NCBI GenBank assembly: GCA_019358875.1
Contig: JAHHIF010000026.1
Location: 32,886-96,885, forward strand
Direction of reading: 5' to 3'
Source of the DNA: Symplocastrum torsivum CPER-KK1
Lineage (GTDB): Bacteria > Cyanobacteriota > Cyanobacteriia > Cyanobacteriales > Coleofasciculaceae
Length of the DNA: 64,000 nt
Positions 26,473-35,486 of the stretch are shown piece after piece. The notes beneath the pieces are model-generated. The model did no database searches and was not told where the DNA came from. It was given only the letters and a program-made list of their open reading frames with translations. The translations under genes and the position numbers were made by a program. Position 1 is the first letter of the stretch; the number at the start of each line of letters is the position of its first letter.

Positions 26473-27062
26473 AGACTGAAGTTTTTTACCCTTATCCCCC
26501 AGAACGACTCTGGCAAGTACTTACTAATCACCGTGCCTTGGCAGCATGGCTGATGGATAACGACTTTGAGCCACGAGTCGGACACAAATTCCGCTTTCAG
26601 CCTGATCCACAAAAAGGATGGGAAGAAGCCATCCACTGCGAAGTCATTGAACTCAATGAGCCAAGGAGTCTTTCTTATACCTGGCGAGGTGGTTTTATGG
26701 GTAAGCCAACTATTGTTACTTGGACACTCTTGCCTGTTGATGGAGGTACACAACTCCAGCTTGAGCATAAAGGCTTGGAGAGTGAGGTGACACCATTTAG
26801 TCAGCCGATGCGTCTTGCTCAAGCAAGACAGGACAACTCTATGTTCAAAGCAATAGAGACACAACTGCTACCAGTTAGTCCAAGAATGCCGTCAGCGCTT
26901 GGGTACAAACAGTTTGAGAGCTTTGACAGCATTACTCTCAACTTCTATCTCAGTGGTGGCTGGCACTCACCACTTAACAGGAAACTTCAAACTGTGCTGG
27001 GTGACATTGCTCAACAAAGTCACCTTGCAGCAGCATCCAATGTTCAGACAGGGCGTTTGTAA
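26457..27062 (+). CDS. SRPBCC (AHSA1-like) family protein
   Basis: A 201-residue START/Bet v1-like protein: VFYPYPPERLWQVLTNHRAL, FEPRVGHKFRFQPDP, then YTWRGGFMGKPTIVTWTLLP and the closing helix LSGGWHSPLNRKLQTVLGDI. Such proteins bind hydrophobic ligands and are often co-encoded with ArsR regulators. Between the sheet (HKGLESEV) and the last helix there are about 30 residues more than in typical members (around residues 112-145), and a short tail follows the last helix. Overlaps arsR by 16 bp, so translation is coupled. Ligand unknown. Confidence 0.82.
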   Translation: MLRDVKTEVFYPYPPERLWQVLTNHRALAAWLMDNDFEPRVGHKFRFQPDPQKGWEEAIHCEVIELNEPRSLSYTWRGGFMGKPTIVTWTLLPVDGGTQLQLEHKGLESEVTPFSQPMRLAQARQDNSMFKAIETQLLPVSPRMPSALGYKQFESFDSITLNFYLSGGWHSPLNRKLQTVLGDIAQQSHLAAASNVQTGRL

Positions 27063-27132
27063 TAACAGTGAGACTATTTCTTTCTTGAGAAGAGTCCTCC
27101 CTACAAGAACATAAATTATAGAGAAGCCGAAA

Positions 27133-27216
27133 ATGACTACAAATCTTTCTGAGATTGACGAAAAGATAATCAGCAACGTTAATCGTTTAACCGAGGCTAG
27201 AAAGAAAAAGTTTTAA
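27133..27216 (+). CDS. Possible 27-residue ORF
   Basis: ATG to TAA giving MTTNLSEIDEKIISNVNRLT then EARKKKF. Helical and basic at the end, with only a weak ribosome site. It may be a leader peptide for the gene behind it or the rest of a decayed gene. Low certainty. Confidence 0.25.
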   Translation: MTTNLSEIDEKIISNVNRLTEARKKKF

Positions 27217-27226
27217 GAGGTTAACA

Positions 27227-27889
27227 GTGATAAAGTTTTATCACCTTCCAATCTCTGCTAACTCTCGCCGTGTGTGGATTGCGCTACTAGAAAAAATGCT
27301 TGCCTTTGAAGAAGTTTTACTCAAGCTAGATAGCGATCAATATCAACCAGAGTTTTTAGAACTTAACCCGTTTCATCATGTTCCAGTTTTGGTTGATGAC
27401 GGTTTTAGAGTAGTATAATCCTTGGCAATTCTTGACTACCTAGAGGCAAAGTACCCCAATCCGCCATTAATGCCTAACGGGGCTAATGCGATCGCAACAG
27501 TGCGAATGGTACAAATGGTCACCATTACTGAGTTATGGTCGCTAATGATTCGACTGACGAGTGAGGTAATGGGCTTTGTCAAAAACGACACCGAAAAGCT
27601 AGAAAAGGCTCGTCAGCAAGTATTCACGGTGCTGAACTTTTTTGAAAGTCAACTGGATGATTCTCCATATTTTGGAAGTAATCACCTAACTTTAGCTGAT
27701 ATTACTGCCGGAACTTTGGTGACTCAGCTACCTAGTATTGGTGTGCCATTTGATGATTATCCAAAACTGAGTACTTGGTGCGATCACTTAATGCAACGTG
27801 ATTCATGGACGGCAACTGAACCTAGTCCAGAAGCAATTGATGCTTCAATCCCTCAAGCAAAGGCTTTAATGAGAGCTTATCTCACTTAA
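27227..27889 (+). pseudogene. Glutathione S-transferase gene with an in-frame stop
   Basis: The frame starts at GTG (GAGG six nt upstream) and reads a clear GST N-terminal thioredoxin fold: FYHLPISANSRRVWIALLEK, then FHHVPVLVDDGFRVV. A TAA at 27416-27418 interrupts, and the same frame goes on with SLAILDYLEAKYP and a full alpha-helical C-domain to 27889. In intact family members this position is the glutamate of the ESxAI motif that holds glutathione, so a single G-to-T change (GAA to TAA) explains it. Either the gene is newly inactivated, or there is readthrough, or a sequencing error. It belongs to the arsR-SRPBCC group. Confidence 0.85.
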
Positions 27890-27964
27890 TAGGCTAACGA
27901 AATCATCCAATTCCTCTTGAGATGAAACGAATCTTTTAGAAACTATCTAATTAGAGGATTAGTT

Positions 27965-28669
27965 ATGAGTCTTTTTTGTTTAGTACACGGCGCTTACTGT
28001 GGTGCTTGGTGTTGGGATTTGCTGATTCCTGAACTTGAGGCGCGTGGTCACAAAGCAGTAGCAATGGATCTTCCAATAGAAGAACCAGAGGCAGGTGCTA
28101 TTCGCTACGCGGAGGTCGTGCTTCAAGCGCTGCAAGGCATTAGTGATGACGTGATACTAGTTGGTCATTCTATGTCTGGCTTAGTTATCCCAGTTGTTGC
28201 CTCTCAACATCCAGTACGAAAGCTTGTATATCTTGCCGGAGGCATCCCAAAAGTGGGAACGAGTGTGGTTGAACGTATCTCACATGGCGATGAGTCTGAT
28301 ATGTTCAATTCAGCGGCACCTAACAAAGATGCTTCAGAAGACAATGCTTTGGCGATGGAATTGCTTTTTCATGATTGTAAGCCTGAGGTTGCACAGTGGG
28401 CGATCCCGAAGCTGCGATATCAAGCTTCTGGTTTAGTGTTTTCTGAAATTAGTCCTCTTCAAACGATGCCAGAGGTAGAATCTGCCTATATTGTTTGTAC
28501 GGAGGATCGAACATTTACCTCAGTTTGGTCGAAGCGTGCTGCGCGTGAGATTTTGGGAGTAGACGCGATCGCATTACAGAGTGGACATTGCCCTCAACTA
28601 TCCCGTCCTGTTGAACTCGCTGATGTCCTTGACTCAATTACTCAAGTAGACAACACTGAAGCTGCCTGA
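27965..28669 (+). CDS. Alpha/beta hydrolase
   Basis: A 234-residue hydrolase of the MES/pyrethroid-esterase-like subgroup: oxyanion motif LVHGAYCGAWCWD, nucleophile elbow GHSMSG (serine about residue 75), a late Asp in CTEDRTF and the catalytic His in SGHCPQLSRP. No signal peptide, so it acts in the cytosol on an ester or similar bond. It follows the broken GST gene by about 75 bp in the same direction and likely belonged to the same stress-response operon. Confidence 0.85.
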   Translation: MSLFCLVHGAYCGAWCWDLLIPELEARGHKAVAMDLPIEEPEAGAIRYAEVVLQALQGISDDVILVGHSMSGLVIPVVASQHPVRKLVYLAGGIPKVGTSVVERISHGDESDMFNSAAPNKDASEDNALAMELLFHDCKPEVAQWAIPKLRYQASGLVFSEISPLQTMPEVESAYIVCTEDRTFTSVWSKRAAREILGVDAIALQSGHCPQLSRPVELADVLDSITQVDNTEAA

Positions 28670-28682
28670 AAAGGACTTGAAA

Positions 28683-28718
28683 ATGAAACTATTAATTCTC
28701 GGTGGAACTCGAACCTGA
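28683..28718 (+). pseudogene. Remnant of an NAD-dependent epimerase gene start
   Basis: ATG followed by codons for KLLILGGTR, the typical first residues of SDR-type NAD epimerases, and then a stop two codons on. The rest of the gene is absent before ctaB. It indicates a deletion that removed the body of a gene once following the hydrolase. Confidence 0.5.
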
Positions 28719-28818
28719 GAGGCATCACTAGAGGTGTATTTATAGTTAAGGGCAGGCGAGTTGCCCACCCTACAACAGAGAATGCAAAAACGATCGCTTT
28801 TTTAGCCTAAACAACGAC

Positions 28819-29790
28819 CTACATGATGGGAAAAACATTAATCAAATCTTGTAGGTTATCTGCCACAGCAGCCGTTAGTTGGTGCGTAACTGGCAAGCTA
28901 TCTACTACTATTCCTGTACATAAAAGCATCATGTAGAGGATAGAGTATTTAAACATTGAACGAGCAAGTTGCTTGTCAGTAGGTGCTTGTAATAGCTGCC
29001 ATGCTTTTTTCAAGAAAAGGCTTCCCAATACCAAGGCAAGTACGCCATAAATAACACCCGACTCATGCAAAGGATAAATCAGTAAGAAGGACGCGGGTAC
29101 CACTAGCAATGTGTAATACCAGATTTGACGGGTAGTAGACTTTTCACCCGCCACAACGGGCAACATGGGGATACCAACTTTCGCGTAGTCGTCTCGAATC
29201 ATCAAAGCTAACGCCCAGAAGTGGGGAGGTGTCCACAGGAAGACAATCGCGAATAACAACCATGCTGCCCAACTAAGTGTACCTGTTACAGCCGCCCAAC
29301 CCACTAGTGCTGGAATTGCCCCAGCCGCACCGCCAATTACAATGTTTTGCGCTGTATGGCGTTTTAGTAAGTGGGTGTAGATCAGCATATAAAAGACAAT
29401 GCCGGACATTGCCAACAACGCACTTAGCAGGTTGGCAAATACCGTGAGTAGGGTAAAAGAGAGAAACGCTAATGCGATCGCAAATAACAAGGCATCACGA
29501 GGCTGCACTCGTCCCGAAGGAATCGGGCGATGGCGCGTCCGCATCATATCGTAGTCGATGTCACGGTCATAAATACAGTTCAGCGTCTGAGCCGAAGCAG
29601 CAGCCAGTGTACCACCCACCAGGGTTACTAGCAGCAATATGGGATTCACTTGTCCATCGGATGCCATCCACATCCCTGCTGCTGTCGTAATTAACAACAG
29701 TGGGATAATTCGGGGCTTCGTTAGCTGATAGTAGCTTTGAATAACTTGCAGGAAGTTTTCATGTTGACGGGATACACTTGTCCCAATCAT
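28819..29790 (-). CDS. ctaB: Protoheme IX farnesyltransferase (heme O synthase)
   Basis: A 323-residue membrane prenyltransferase of the UbiA superfamily with the Asp-rich motif NCIYDRDIDYDMMRTRHRPI and the second motif region FLWTPPHFWALA with DDYAKVGIPMLP. It transfers a farnesyl group to heme b to make heme O. Downstream of ctaA, both facing away from the oxidase subunit genes. An AGGTGA stretch precedes the start. Makes the heme for the aa3 oxidase next door. Confidence 0.96.
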   Translation of the reverse strand: MIGTSVSRQHENFLQVIQSYYQLTKPRIIPLLLITTAAGMWMASDGQVNPILLLVTLVGGTLAAASAQTLNCIYDRDIDYDMMRTRHRPIPSGRVQPRDALLFAIALAFLSFTLLTVFANLLSALLAMSGIVFYMLIYTHLLKRHTAQNIVIGGAAGAIPALVGWAAVTGTLSWAAWLLFAIVFLWTPPHFWALALMIRDDYAKVGIPMLPVVAGEKSTTRQIWYYTLLVVPASFLLIYPLHESGVIYGVLALVLGSLFLKKAWQLLQAPTDKQLARSMFKYSILYMMLLCTGIVVDSLPVTHQLTAAVADNLQDLINVFPIM

Positions 29791-29869
29791 TCAGTCACCT
29801 ATTCCTTTTTTTGAAACAATACGCGCCCTACCTGGGAGTGGGAAGTAACGCGGTTAAGTCCTGAAATGT

Positions 29870-30817
29870 TTAAGTAGCTTCAGCCTCTTGGGACAACACC
29901 TTTAGCGCACCAGCCTCTGTCCGATCGCGCAACGCTAAAACGGTGAAGGTAACTAGCGTTCCTAGTAAAGCCGCGCCTACAGCTTGATGGGCAACAGTTA
30001 GTGGTTCAACTTGCAGGTGTAGCCGCCAGGTTGCAACGCCCAAGAGTATCTGTAAAACCACTAATCCAGCGGCAAGCTTTGCCAATTGGCGCAGGGTAGG
30101 ATGAAGTGCAGCTGTCCGCCAAGCGATAACTACAACAGTCAAGGTTGCTAGGGTTGCAGGGACTACACCAGCAATATGACTATTCATCACGAGGCATAGT
30201 TGAGATACCCCAAAGCATTGATGTAACGCCCATTTGGAAGCAACCAGTCCACCTAAGAGACTTTGTAAATAAACCAAAATTGCTGCTGTTAAACTCACCC
30301 AAGGTAACTTACCAACAGCACCCGTACCTTTGTAAGGGAGGAGTGCTGTACCAATCACCAGTAGGGTAGTGAAAAATAACAGTGCTGTTCCTAGATGGGC
30401 GGTAACAATATCAAACCTAAGTAATTCTGTAACCGTTAGTCCACCCAGTACACCTTGGAAAACAATCAGACCCAAGGCAAATGTGGATGCCCAAGGAAGC
30501 CAGTTGGGTAAAGATCGTCGATCCCACCAAGATAAACCAGCTAGTGCGATCGCACTAATGCCAATCAAAGCGGCATCCAATCGGTGAAACCACTCTAAGA
30601 ATACTTGAAGATTCATTTGCTGACTGGGTACTAGCTGACCGTAGCATAAGGGCCAGTCAGGACAAGCTAGACCCGCATTCATCACTCTTGTCGCACTACC
30701 GACTGCCATCAACAGCAATGTTGCGATCGCGATTTTCCATACCAAGCGACGGATACGTTCTTTGGGTTGGGATGATTCCTGAGTAGCAACCGACCGATAG
30801 AGGACTGATTCAGCCAT
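29870..30817 (-). CDS. ctaA: Heme A synthase
   Basis: A 315-residue membrane protein of the CtaA/Cox15 family with eight helices and heme-binding histidines in EWFHRLDAALIG, TAHLGTALLF, NSHIAGVVP and AHQAVGAALLG. Cysteine pairs CPDWPLCYG and CFGVSQLC are the family loops. It oxidises the C8 methyl of heme O to give heme A. Upstream of ctaB with about 80 bp between. Confidence 0.95.
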   Translation of the reverse strand: MAESVLYRSVATQESSQPKERIRRLVWKIAIATLLLMAVGSATRVMNAGLACPDWPLCYGQLVPSQQMNLQVFLEWFHRLDAALIGISAIALAGLSWWDRRSLPNWLPWASTFALGLIVFQGVLGGLTVTELLRFDIVTAHLGTALLFFTTLLVIGTALLPYKGTGAVGKLPWVSLTAAILVYLQSLLGGLVASKWALHQCFGVSQLCLVMNSHIAGVVPATLATLTVVVIAWRTAALHPTLRQLAKLAAGLVVLQILLGVATWRLHLQVEPLTVAHQAVGAALLGTLVTFTVLALRDRTEAGALKVLSQEAEAT

Positions 30818-31294
30818 AGCACCAATTGCAAATCAAAGTTTACTGAACGTGAGAGTAGCGGCTCATCCTCAACCTAGCACCTGGATTTGAAAGATGACCA
30901 AACTCCACTTACCACTTTAATGACGCTATCGCCAGAGGTGAATAGTTTTAGAGATTTTTTCAGAATTGCCAATTCACCGATTAAGCCCTATCGCTCTCAG
31001 AAATCTTTATATTTGCTTAATATCAAGCCATCAAATAATAAAGATTCTTTCCTCCCCCGCTTGATCCCAAGGAAATTAATAAAAAATCTATAAAAAATCA
31101 GTGGTTGTTACTTTTTTTCTCAGTAGGGTGTCTTACCGTGGTAAATGACCACAAGGTAAAAGCTATAGTCAAAGGGCTTGTTCGACGGCTGACCTTGGTA
31201 AGTGATTATACTGACGAGCCGGATTCGAGAGAACTTTGACGGGAGCCGCGCCAAAAACTAAAGTTTTGCAGAAAGTCCTACACTAGCAAGCACC
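30818..31294. promoter_or_regulatory. Divergent promoter region of ctaAB and ctaCDE
   Basis: About 480 bases between the divergent oxidase operons with no believable gene. A nested dyad TTACC-GTGGT-AAATG-ACCAC-AA-GGTAA occupies 31133-31159, about 140 bp upstream of the ctaC start and is the most likely regulator site or leader stem. An AT-rich segment lies at 31000-31120. Confidence 0.5.
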
Positions 31295-32326
31295 GTGAAC
31301 ATCCCAAGTCAAATTACAACCCTGCTGGCTGGCATCGCCTTGACCCTGATCAGCTTGTGGTATGGTCAAAACCACGGTCTACTGCCTCTAGCAGCCTCCG
31401 ATGAAGCTGCCCAAGTGGACGCGCTGTTTAACATGATGATGACCATTTCCACGGGTCTGTTTCTGCTGGTACAGGGCGTAATTATTGCAGCAGCAATCAA
31501 ATTTCGCCGCCGCAAAGATGACGAAACCGATGGACCGCCAATCCATGGAAATATTCCTCTGGAGATTGTCTGGACAGCAATACCTGCGGTGATGGTCTTA
31601 ATCATCTCCGTCTATAGCTTTGAGATTTACAACGCGATGGGAGGACTTGATCCCATGGCATCTCATGACCATCATGGGTCACAGATTGCTCAGGCTCATA
31701 AGATGTCCCCGGCTCAGGCGAATCCTGACAAGAGTCTCATCGCCCTTGACCCAAGCCGACAAATTGCCATAGGGCTTGGTGCTTCTCCAGAAAACATAGG
31801 CAAACCAGTACCACTGACCGTCAATGTCATGGGTCTGCAATATGCCTGGATTTTTACCTACCCTGAAACTGGGATCACATCCGGCGAATTGCATCTCCCA
31901 GTCGGAGAAGAAGTGGAGCTGAGAATCAGCGCCCAAGATGTTCTGCACGCCTTCTGGCTGCCAGAGTTTCGCCTCAAACAAGATGCGATTCCTGGTCGGG
32001 AAACCGAGCTACGCTTCACAGCGAATAAAGTTGGTCAGTACCCTATAGTCTGTGCTGAACTCTGTGGTGCCTACCACGGCGCAATGGGTGCTCAACTTTT
32101 CGTTCAGACACCAGAAGAGTATCAGGCATGGCTTAAAGAGCAGCAAGCTGTTGCCAGCAATGACGCGATGGATAAAGCGGTTGCTGCCAATCCTGCCGAT
32201 AGGTCAAGCAGTGAGTTTCTTGCTCCCTATGCCCAAGAGATGGGGATTGAATCGCAAACCCTGGAGCAACTGCACTCCAACCACGAGCATTTTGCTCAAA
32301 CTATGGCAATTAGCAACCATCTGTAA
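31295..32326 (+). CDS. ctaC: Cytochrome c oxidase subunit II
   Basis: A 343-residue protein with an N-terminal export/anchor helix, a second helix (about 45-70) and a periplasmic/lumenal cupredoxin domain. The CuA site is complete: CAELCGAYHGAM (Cys-x3-Cys-x3-His-x2-Met) plus the upstream His in DVLHAFWLPEF. It takes electrons from cytochrome c6 or plastocyanin. A His/Met-rich insertion MASHDHHGSQIAQAHKM (residues 112-128) lies ahead of the cupredoxin fold. Start is a GTG with no better candidate nearby. First gene of ctaCDE. Confidence 0.95.
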   Translation: MNIPSQITTLLAGIALTLISLWYGQNHGLLPLAASDEAAQVDALFNMMMTISTGLFLLVQGVIIAAAIKFRRRKDDETDGPPIHGNIPLEIVWTAIPAVMVLIISVYSFEIYNAMGGLDPMASHDHHGSQIAQAHKMSPAQANPDKSLIALDPSRQIAIGLGASPENIGKPVPLTVNVMGLQYAWIFTYPETGITSGELHLPVGEEVELRISAQDVLHAFWLPEFRLKQDAIPGRETELRFTANKVGQYPIVCAELCGAYHGAMGAQLFVQTPEEYQAWLKEQQAVASNDAMDKAVAANPADRSSSEFLAPYAQEMGIESQTLEQLHSNHEHFAQTMAISNHL

Positions 32327-32412
32327 TTGGTTATTGGTTGTTGGTTAGTAGTTTTTGGTTGTTAATCAAGGGCAACTAACAACTAACAGCTAACAGCCGA
32401 CAACTAACAAGG
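32327..32412. repeat. Repeat hairpin between ctaC and ctaD
   Basis: TTGGTTATTGGTTGTTGGTT then the inverted CAACTAACAACTAACAGCTAAC set. Same degenerate heptamer as the other hairpins. It lies wholly in the gap between two co-transcribed genes. Confidence 0.6.
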
Positions 32413-32422
32413 GACAAGAACT

Positions 32423-34189
32423 ATGACACAAGCAGAGCTTCAAGAACAAGCTAATCGGCCGGCCCGACCCCCAGAACATGGGGAGAGGAAATGGCAAGAT
32501 TACTTTACCTTCAACACTGATCACAAGGTCATTGGCATTCAATACCTCGTGACCGCATTCGTATTTTTCTTTATCGGTGGCATACTTGCCTCGATGATTC
32601 GGATTGAGCTGGCAACGCCTGCTTCTGATTTGGTCAGCCCTGAGACCTACAACCGACTATTTACGATGCACGGGACGATCATGATCTTCCTGTGGGTTGT
32701 CCCGGCGGGAACGGGTGGCTTCGCGAACTATCTGATTCCCCTAATGATTGGCGCGAAGGACATGGCATTCCCGAAGTTGAATGCCGTAGCCTTTTGGATG
32801 AATGCTGTTGGTGGAGTGTTGCTCCTCTCCAGCTTCTTTGTTGGTCCAGCCGAGGCGGGTTGGACTTCCTATCCACCGTTGAGTACAACAGCGAGCCGTG
32901 CGGGGGAGGCAATTTGGATTCTTAGCCTCCTGACAGCCGGAACCTCCTCTATTTTGGGAGGTCTGAATATTGGTGTCACCATCCTAAAGATGCGGGTGCC
33001 AGGAATGGGGCTAAATCAGATGCCTTTGTTCTGCTGGTCAATGTTGTCAACGACAGCCCTTCAGTTGCTTGCGACACCAGTACTTGCTGCGGCTTTGATT
33101 CTGCTTGCTTTTGACTTGCTTGCTGGGACAACGTTTTTTAACCCAACTGGTGGGGGAGACCCGGTTGTTTACCAGCATATGTTTTGGTTTTACTCCCACC
33201 CTGCTGTCTACATTATGATCCTGCCCTTCTTTGGGGTGATTTCGGAAGTGTTGCCAGTACACGCTCGGAAACCAATTTTTGGTTATCGAGCGATCGCATA
33301 CTCTAGCATTGCGATTAGCTTCCTCGGTCTCTTGGTTTGGGCACACCACATGTTTACCAGTGGTACCCCAGGCTGGATGCGGATGTTTTTCATGATCGCG
33401 AGTATGGTAATTGCCGTACCGACAGGGATTAAGGTCTTTAGCTGGCTAGCAACGATTTGGGGAGGCAAACTCACATTAGATGCCCCAATGCTGTTTGGTA
33501 TGGGCTTCGTTTCTGTCTTTGTAATCGGCGGCATTACAGGTGTAATGCTGGCATCGGTACCGTTTGATATTCATGTTCACGACACCTACTTTGTTGTTGC
33601 TCACCTCCATTACGTCCTCTTCGGTGGTAGTGTTCTTGGGCTTTTTGCTGGGTTCTACCACTGGTTCCCGAAGGCAACTGGACGGATGTACAACGAAACT
33701 CTGGGTCAAATTCACTTTGTACTGACCTTTATTGGCTTAAACCTGACTTTTATGCCAATGCATGAGTTGGGTTTGTTGGGCATGAACCGACGAATTGCGC
33801 TTTATGACCCGAAGTTTCAAGCGCTTAATGAGCTTTGTACAGTTGGCGCGATCATCATGGATACGTCAATTATTCCCTTCCTAATTAACGTCTTTTGGAG
33901 TATCGCTCGTGGTAAGAAAGCGGGTGACAATCCTTGGAAAGGTTTAACACTGGAGTGGATGACGACTTCACCGCCAGCGATTGAAAACTTTGAAGGTGTG
34001 CCTGTATTAGCAACTGGTCCTTATGACTATGGCATGGGCGATCGCGAATATCAGACCTATGTACCTACATCTGATGAGCGGGAACCTGCTTTAGCTGCTG
34101 GTCCAAACTCCGCTTTACGAGCAGACCCCGACCCAGCCGTTGCCGCTCATCCCGATGACCGTCAAGGGGAAAGTCAAAATCGCGATTAG
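32423..34189 (+). CDS. ctaD: Cytochrome c oxidase subunit I (aa3 type)
   Basis: A 588-residue heme-copper oxidase catalytic subunit with about 12 helices. Ligands seen: TMHGTIMIF (low-spin heme His), HPAVYIMILP (CuB His with the cross-linking Tyr), HHMFTSG (two CuB His), and HDTYFVVAHLHYV (heme a3 and heme a His). It reduces O2 to water and pumps protons in the thylakoid or plasma membrane. The C-terminal tail beyond residue 540 is Pro/Asp-rich and hydrophilic. Middle gene of ctaCDE. Confidence 0.97.
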   Translation: MTQAELQEQANRPARPPEHGERKWQDYFTFNTDHKVIGIQYLVTAFVFFFIGGILASMIRIELATPASDLVSPETYNRLFTMHGTIMIFLWVVPAGTGGFANYLIPLMIGAKDMAFPKLNAVAFWMNAVGGVLLLSSFFVGPAEAGWTSYPPLSTTASRAGEAIWILSLLTAGTSSILGGLNIGVTILKMRVPGMGLNQMPLFCWSMLSTTALQLLATPVLAAALILLAFDLLAGTTFFNPTGGGDPVVYQHMFWFYSHPAVYIMILPFFGVISEVLPVHARKPIFGYRAIAYSSIAISFLGLLVWAHHMFTSGTPGWMRMFFMIASMVIAVPTGIKVFSWLATIWGGKLTLDAPMLFGMGFVSVFVIGGITGVMLASVPFDIHVHDTYFVVAHLHYVLFGGSVLGLFAGFYHWFPKATGRMYNETLGQIHFVLTFIGLNLTFMPMHELGLLGMNRRIALYDPKFQALNELCTVGAIIMDTSIIPFLINVFWSIARGKKAGDNPWKGLTLEWMTTSPPAIENFEGVPVLATGPYDYGMGDREYQTYVPTSDEREPALAAGPNSALRADPDPAVAAHPDDRQGESQNRD

Positions 34190-34264
34190 TTATTAGTTGT
34201 TAGTTGTTGGTTGTTTGTTTCTAATAATCAATGACCAATAACTAATAACTACTAACAACTAACC
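34186..34264. repeat. Repeat hairpin between ctaD and ctaE
   Basis: TTAGTTATTAGTTGTTAGTT then, after a loop, CCAATAACTAATAACTACTA in inverted order. Longest example of the TTGTTAG-type hairpins in the window. Confidence 0.65.
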
Positions 34265-34281
34265 ACTCAGACAAGAGGTTT

Positions 34282-34905
34282 ATGCAAGGTTCAACAATTG
34301 ACGAATCTAAAACTTCCCTCAATTATCACCATGAGGTTGAGGCGACAGATCACCACGAGGAGCATCCAGACTTTCGGATGTTTGGCGTGGTTGTATTTCT
34401 AGTTGCTGAGAGTATGATCTTTCTCGGCTTATTTACGGCTTTCATGATCTACCGCGCAATTATGCCAGTTTGGCCTCCAGAAGGAACGCCAGATTTAGAG
34501 CTGTTGCTACCAGCTATTAACACGGTAATTCTAATTGCTAGTAGCTTTGTCATGCATCAAGGCGATGTAGCAATTAAGAAGAACGACGTTTCTGGGCTGC
34601 GGTTTTGGTATTTGCTCACGGCAGTGATGGGAATCATTTTTCTGGTTGGGCAAGCTTATGAGTATTCTCATCTAGAGTTTGGTCTGACAACTAATGTCTT
34701 TGCTAGTGCGTTTTATGTTCTGACAGGCTTCCACGGCTTGCACGTCACTGTTGGCGTTTTGCTCATCTTGTCGGTATTATGGCGATCGCAAAAAGCAGAC
34801 CATTACACGAGTGAAGAACACTTTGGTCCAGAAGCCGCAGAACTTTACTGGCACTTTGTTGATGTTGTGTGGATTGTTCTATTCACGCTAGTGTATTTGC
34901 TTTAA
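34282..34905 (+). CDS. ctaE: Cytochrome c oxidase subunit III
   Basis: A 207-residue membrane protein with five helices, family segments FLVAESMIFLGLFTAF, GFHGLHVTVG and YWHFVDVVWIVLF. It is the short (heme-less) subunit III of bacterial aa3 oxidases and stabilises subunit I. Last gene of ctaCDE; a strong terminator follows 25 bp after the stop. Confidence 0.95.
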   Translation: MQGSTIDESKTSLNYHHEVEATDHHEEHPDFRMFGVVVFLVAESMIFLGLFTAFMIYRAIMPVWPPEGTPDLELLLPAINTVILIASSFVMHQGDVAIKKNDVSGLRFWYLLTAVMGIIFLVGQAYEYSHLEFGLTTNVFASAFYVLTGFHGLHVTVGVLLILSVLWRSQKADHYTSEEHFGPEAAELYWHFVDVVWIVLFTLVYLL

Positions 34906-34930
34906 GCAATTTTTCAATGCTCTGTTGATT

Positions 34931-34958
34931 AAAAAGCCTCCAATTGGGGGCTTTTTTT
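34931..34958 (+). terminator. Rho-independent terminator of ctaCDE
   Basis: AAGCCTCC-AATT-GGGGGCTT followed by TTTTT, directly behind ctaE. Confidence 0.9.
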
Positions 34959-35005
34959 GAACTAGATAACTTTTGATCTTTGGTTTATTTACAAATCCGG
35001 AGACA

Positions 35006-35296
35006 GTGAAATATATTGCTCTACTGCTGTTCTTGATGTTATCGTTGGCTGCTGCCCTTCCGGCTCAAGCGTCCTTCTGCCACAACTCTAATGACCACTT
35101 GATTTGCATCCTGAGTATCAAGCGAAGCGCTAAGAATTACTGGGAGTACCGAGCAGCCGTTAGTGTTGATGGGGTGAAACGACCAATCGAGGTGTACAAT
35201 TGCCGTGAGCGTGTTAGGGTTCGCCAAGATGGAGCCGTTGTAACATTTGAACCCAACAGCCCAGGGGAACTTATCTGCAATCTCATCAAGAGGTAG
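35006..35296 (+). CDS. Small secreted protein of unknown function
   Basis: A 96-residue protein with a signal peptide (VKYIALLLFLMLSLAAALPAQA, read with GTG as start) and a mature part with four cysteines (FCHNSN, ICILSI, YNCRER, LICNLI) that could form two disulfides. Rich in beta-strand pattern. Not recognised; probably periplasmic. The frame is open further up to a TTG at 34973, but GTG at 35006 gives a standard signal peptide. Confidence 0.6.
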   Translation: MKYIALLLFLMLSLAAALPAQASFCHNSNDHLICILSIKRSAKNYWEYRAAVSVDGVKRPIEVYNCRERVRVRQDGAVVTFEPNSPGELICNLIKR

Positions 35297-35486
35297 CTCT
35301 TAAATTGCGAAAAGCTTTCAGCGAAATTAGATGGAATTAGCCATCATGTCTTGGTGGTTTTCAATCTGTGCAGACTTGGTTCGGTGAGCGATCGCCTTTT
35401 AAGCTAGCTTCTAAACTAAGATTAGGTCTGTTTATGGTGTTGTAGGCACCGAAACATTTAACAAAAGACAAATTGCTATATAGACC

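Noticed and set aside
26899..27114. Alternative frame at the end of the SRPBCC gene as evidence of a frameshift
   Set aside because: The main frame keeps the expected closing helix (SGGWHSPLNRKL), so no frameshift is needed.
30887..31093. 68-codon ORF in the ctaA-ctaC gap
   Set aside because: Low-complexity composition, no ribosome site and lies in the divergent promoter region.
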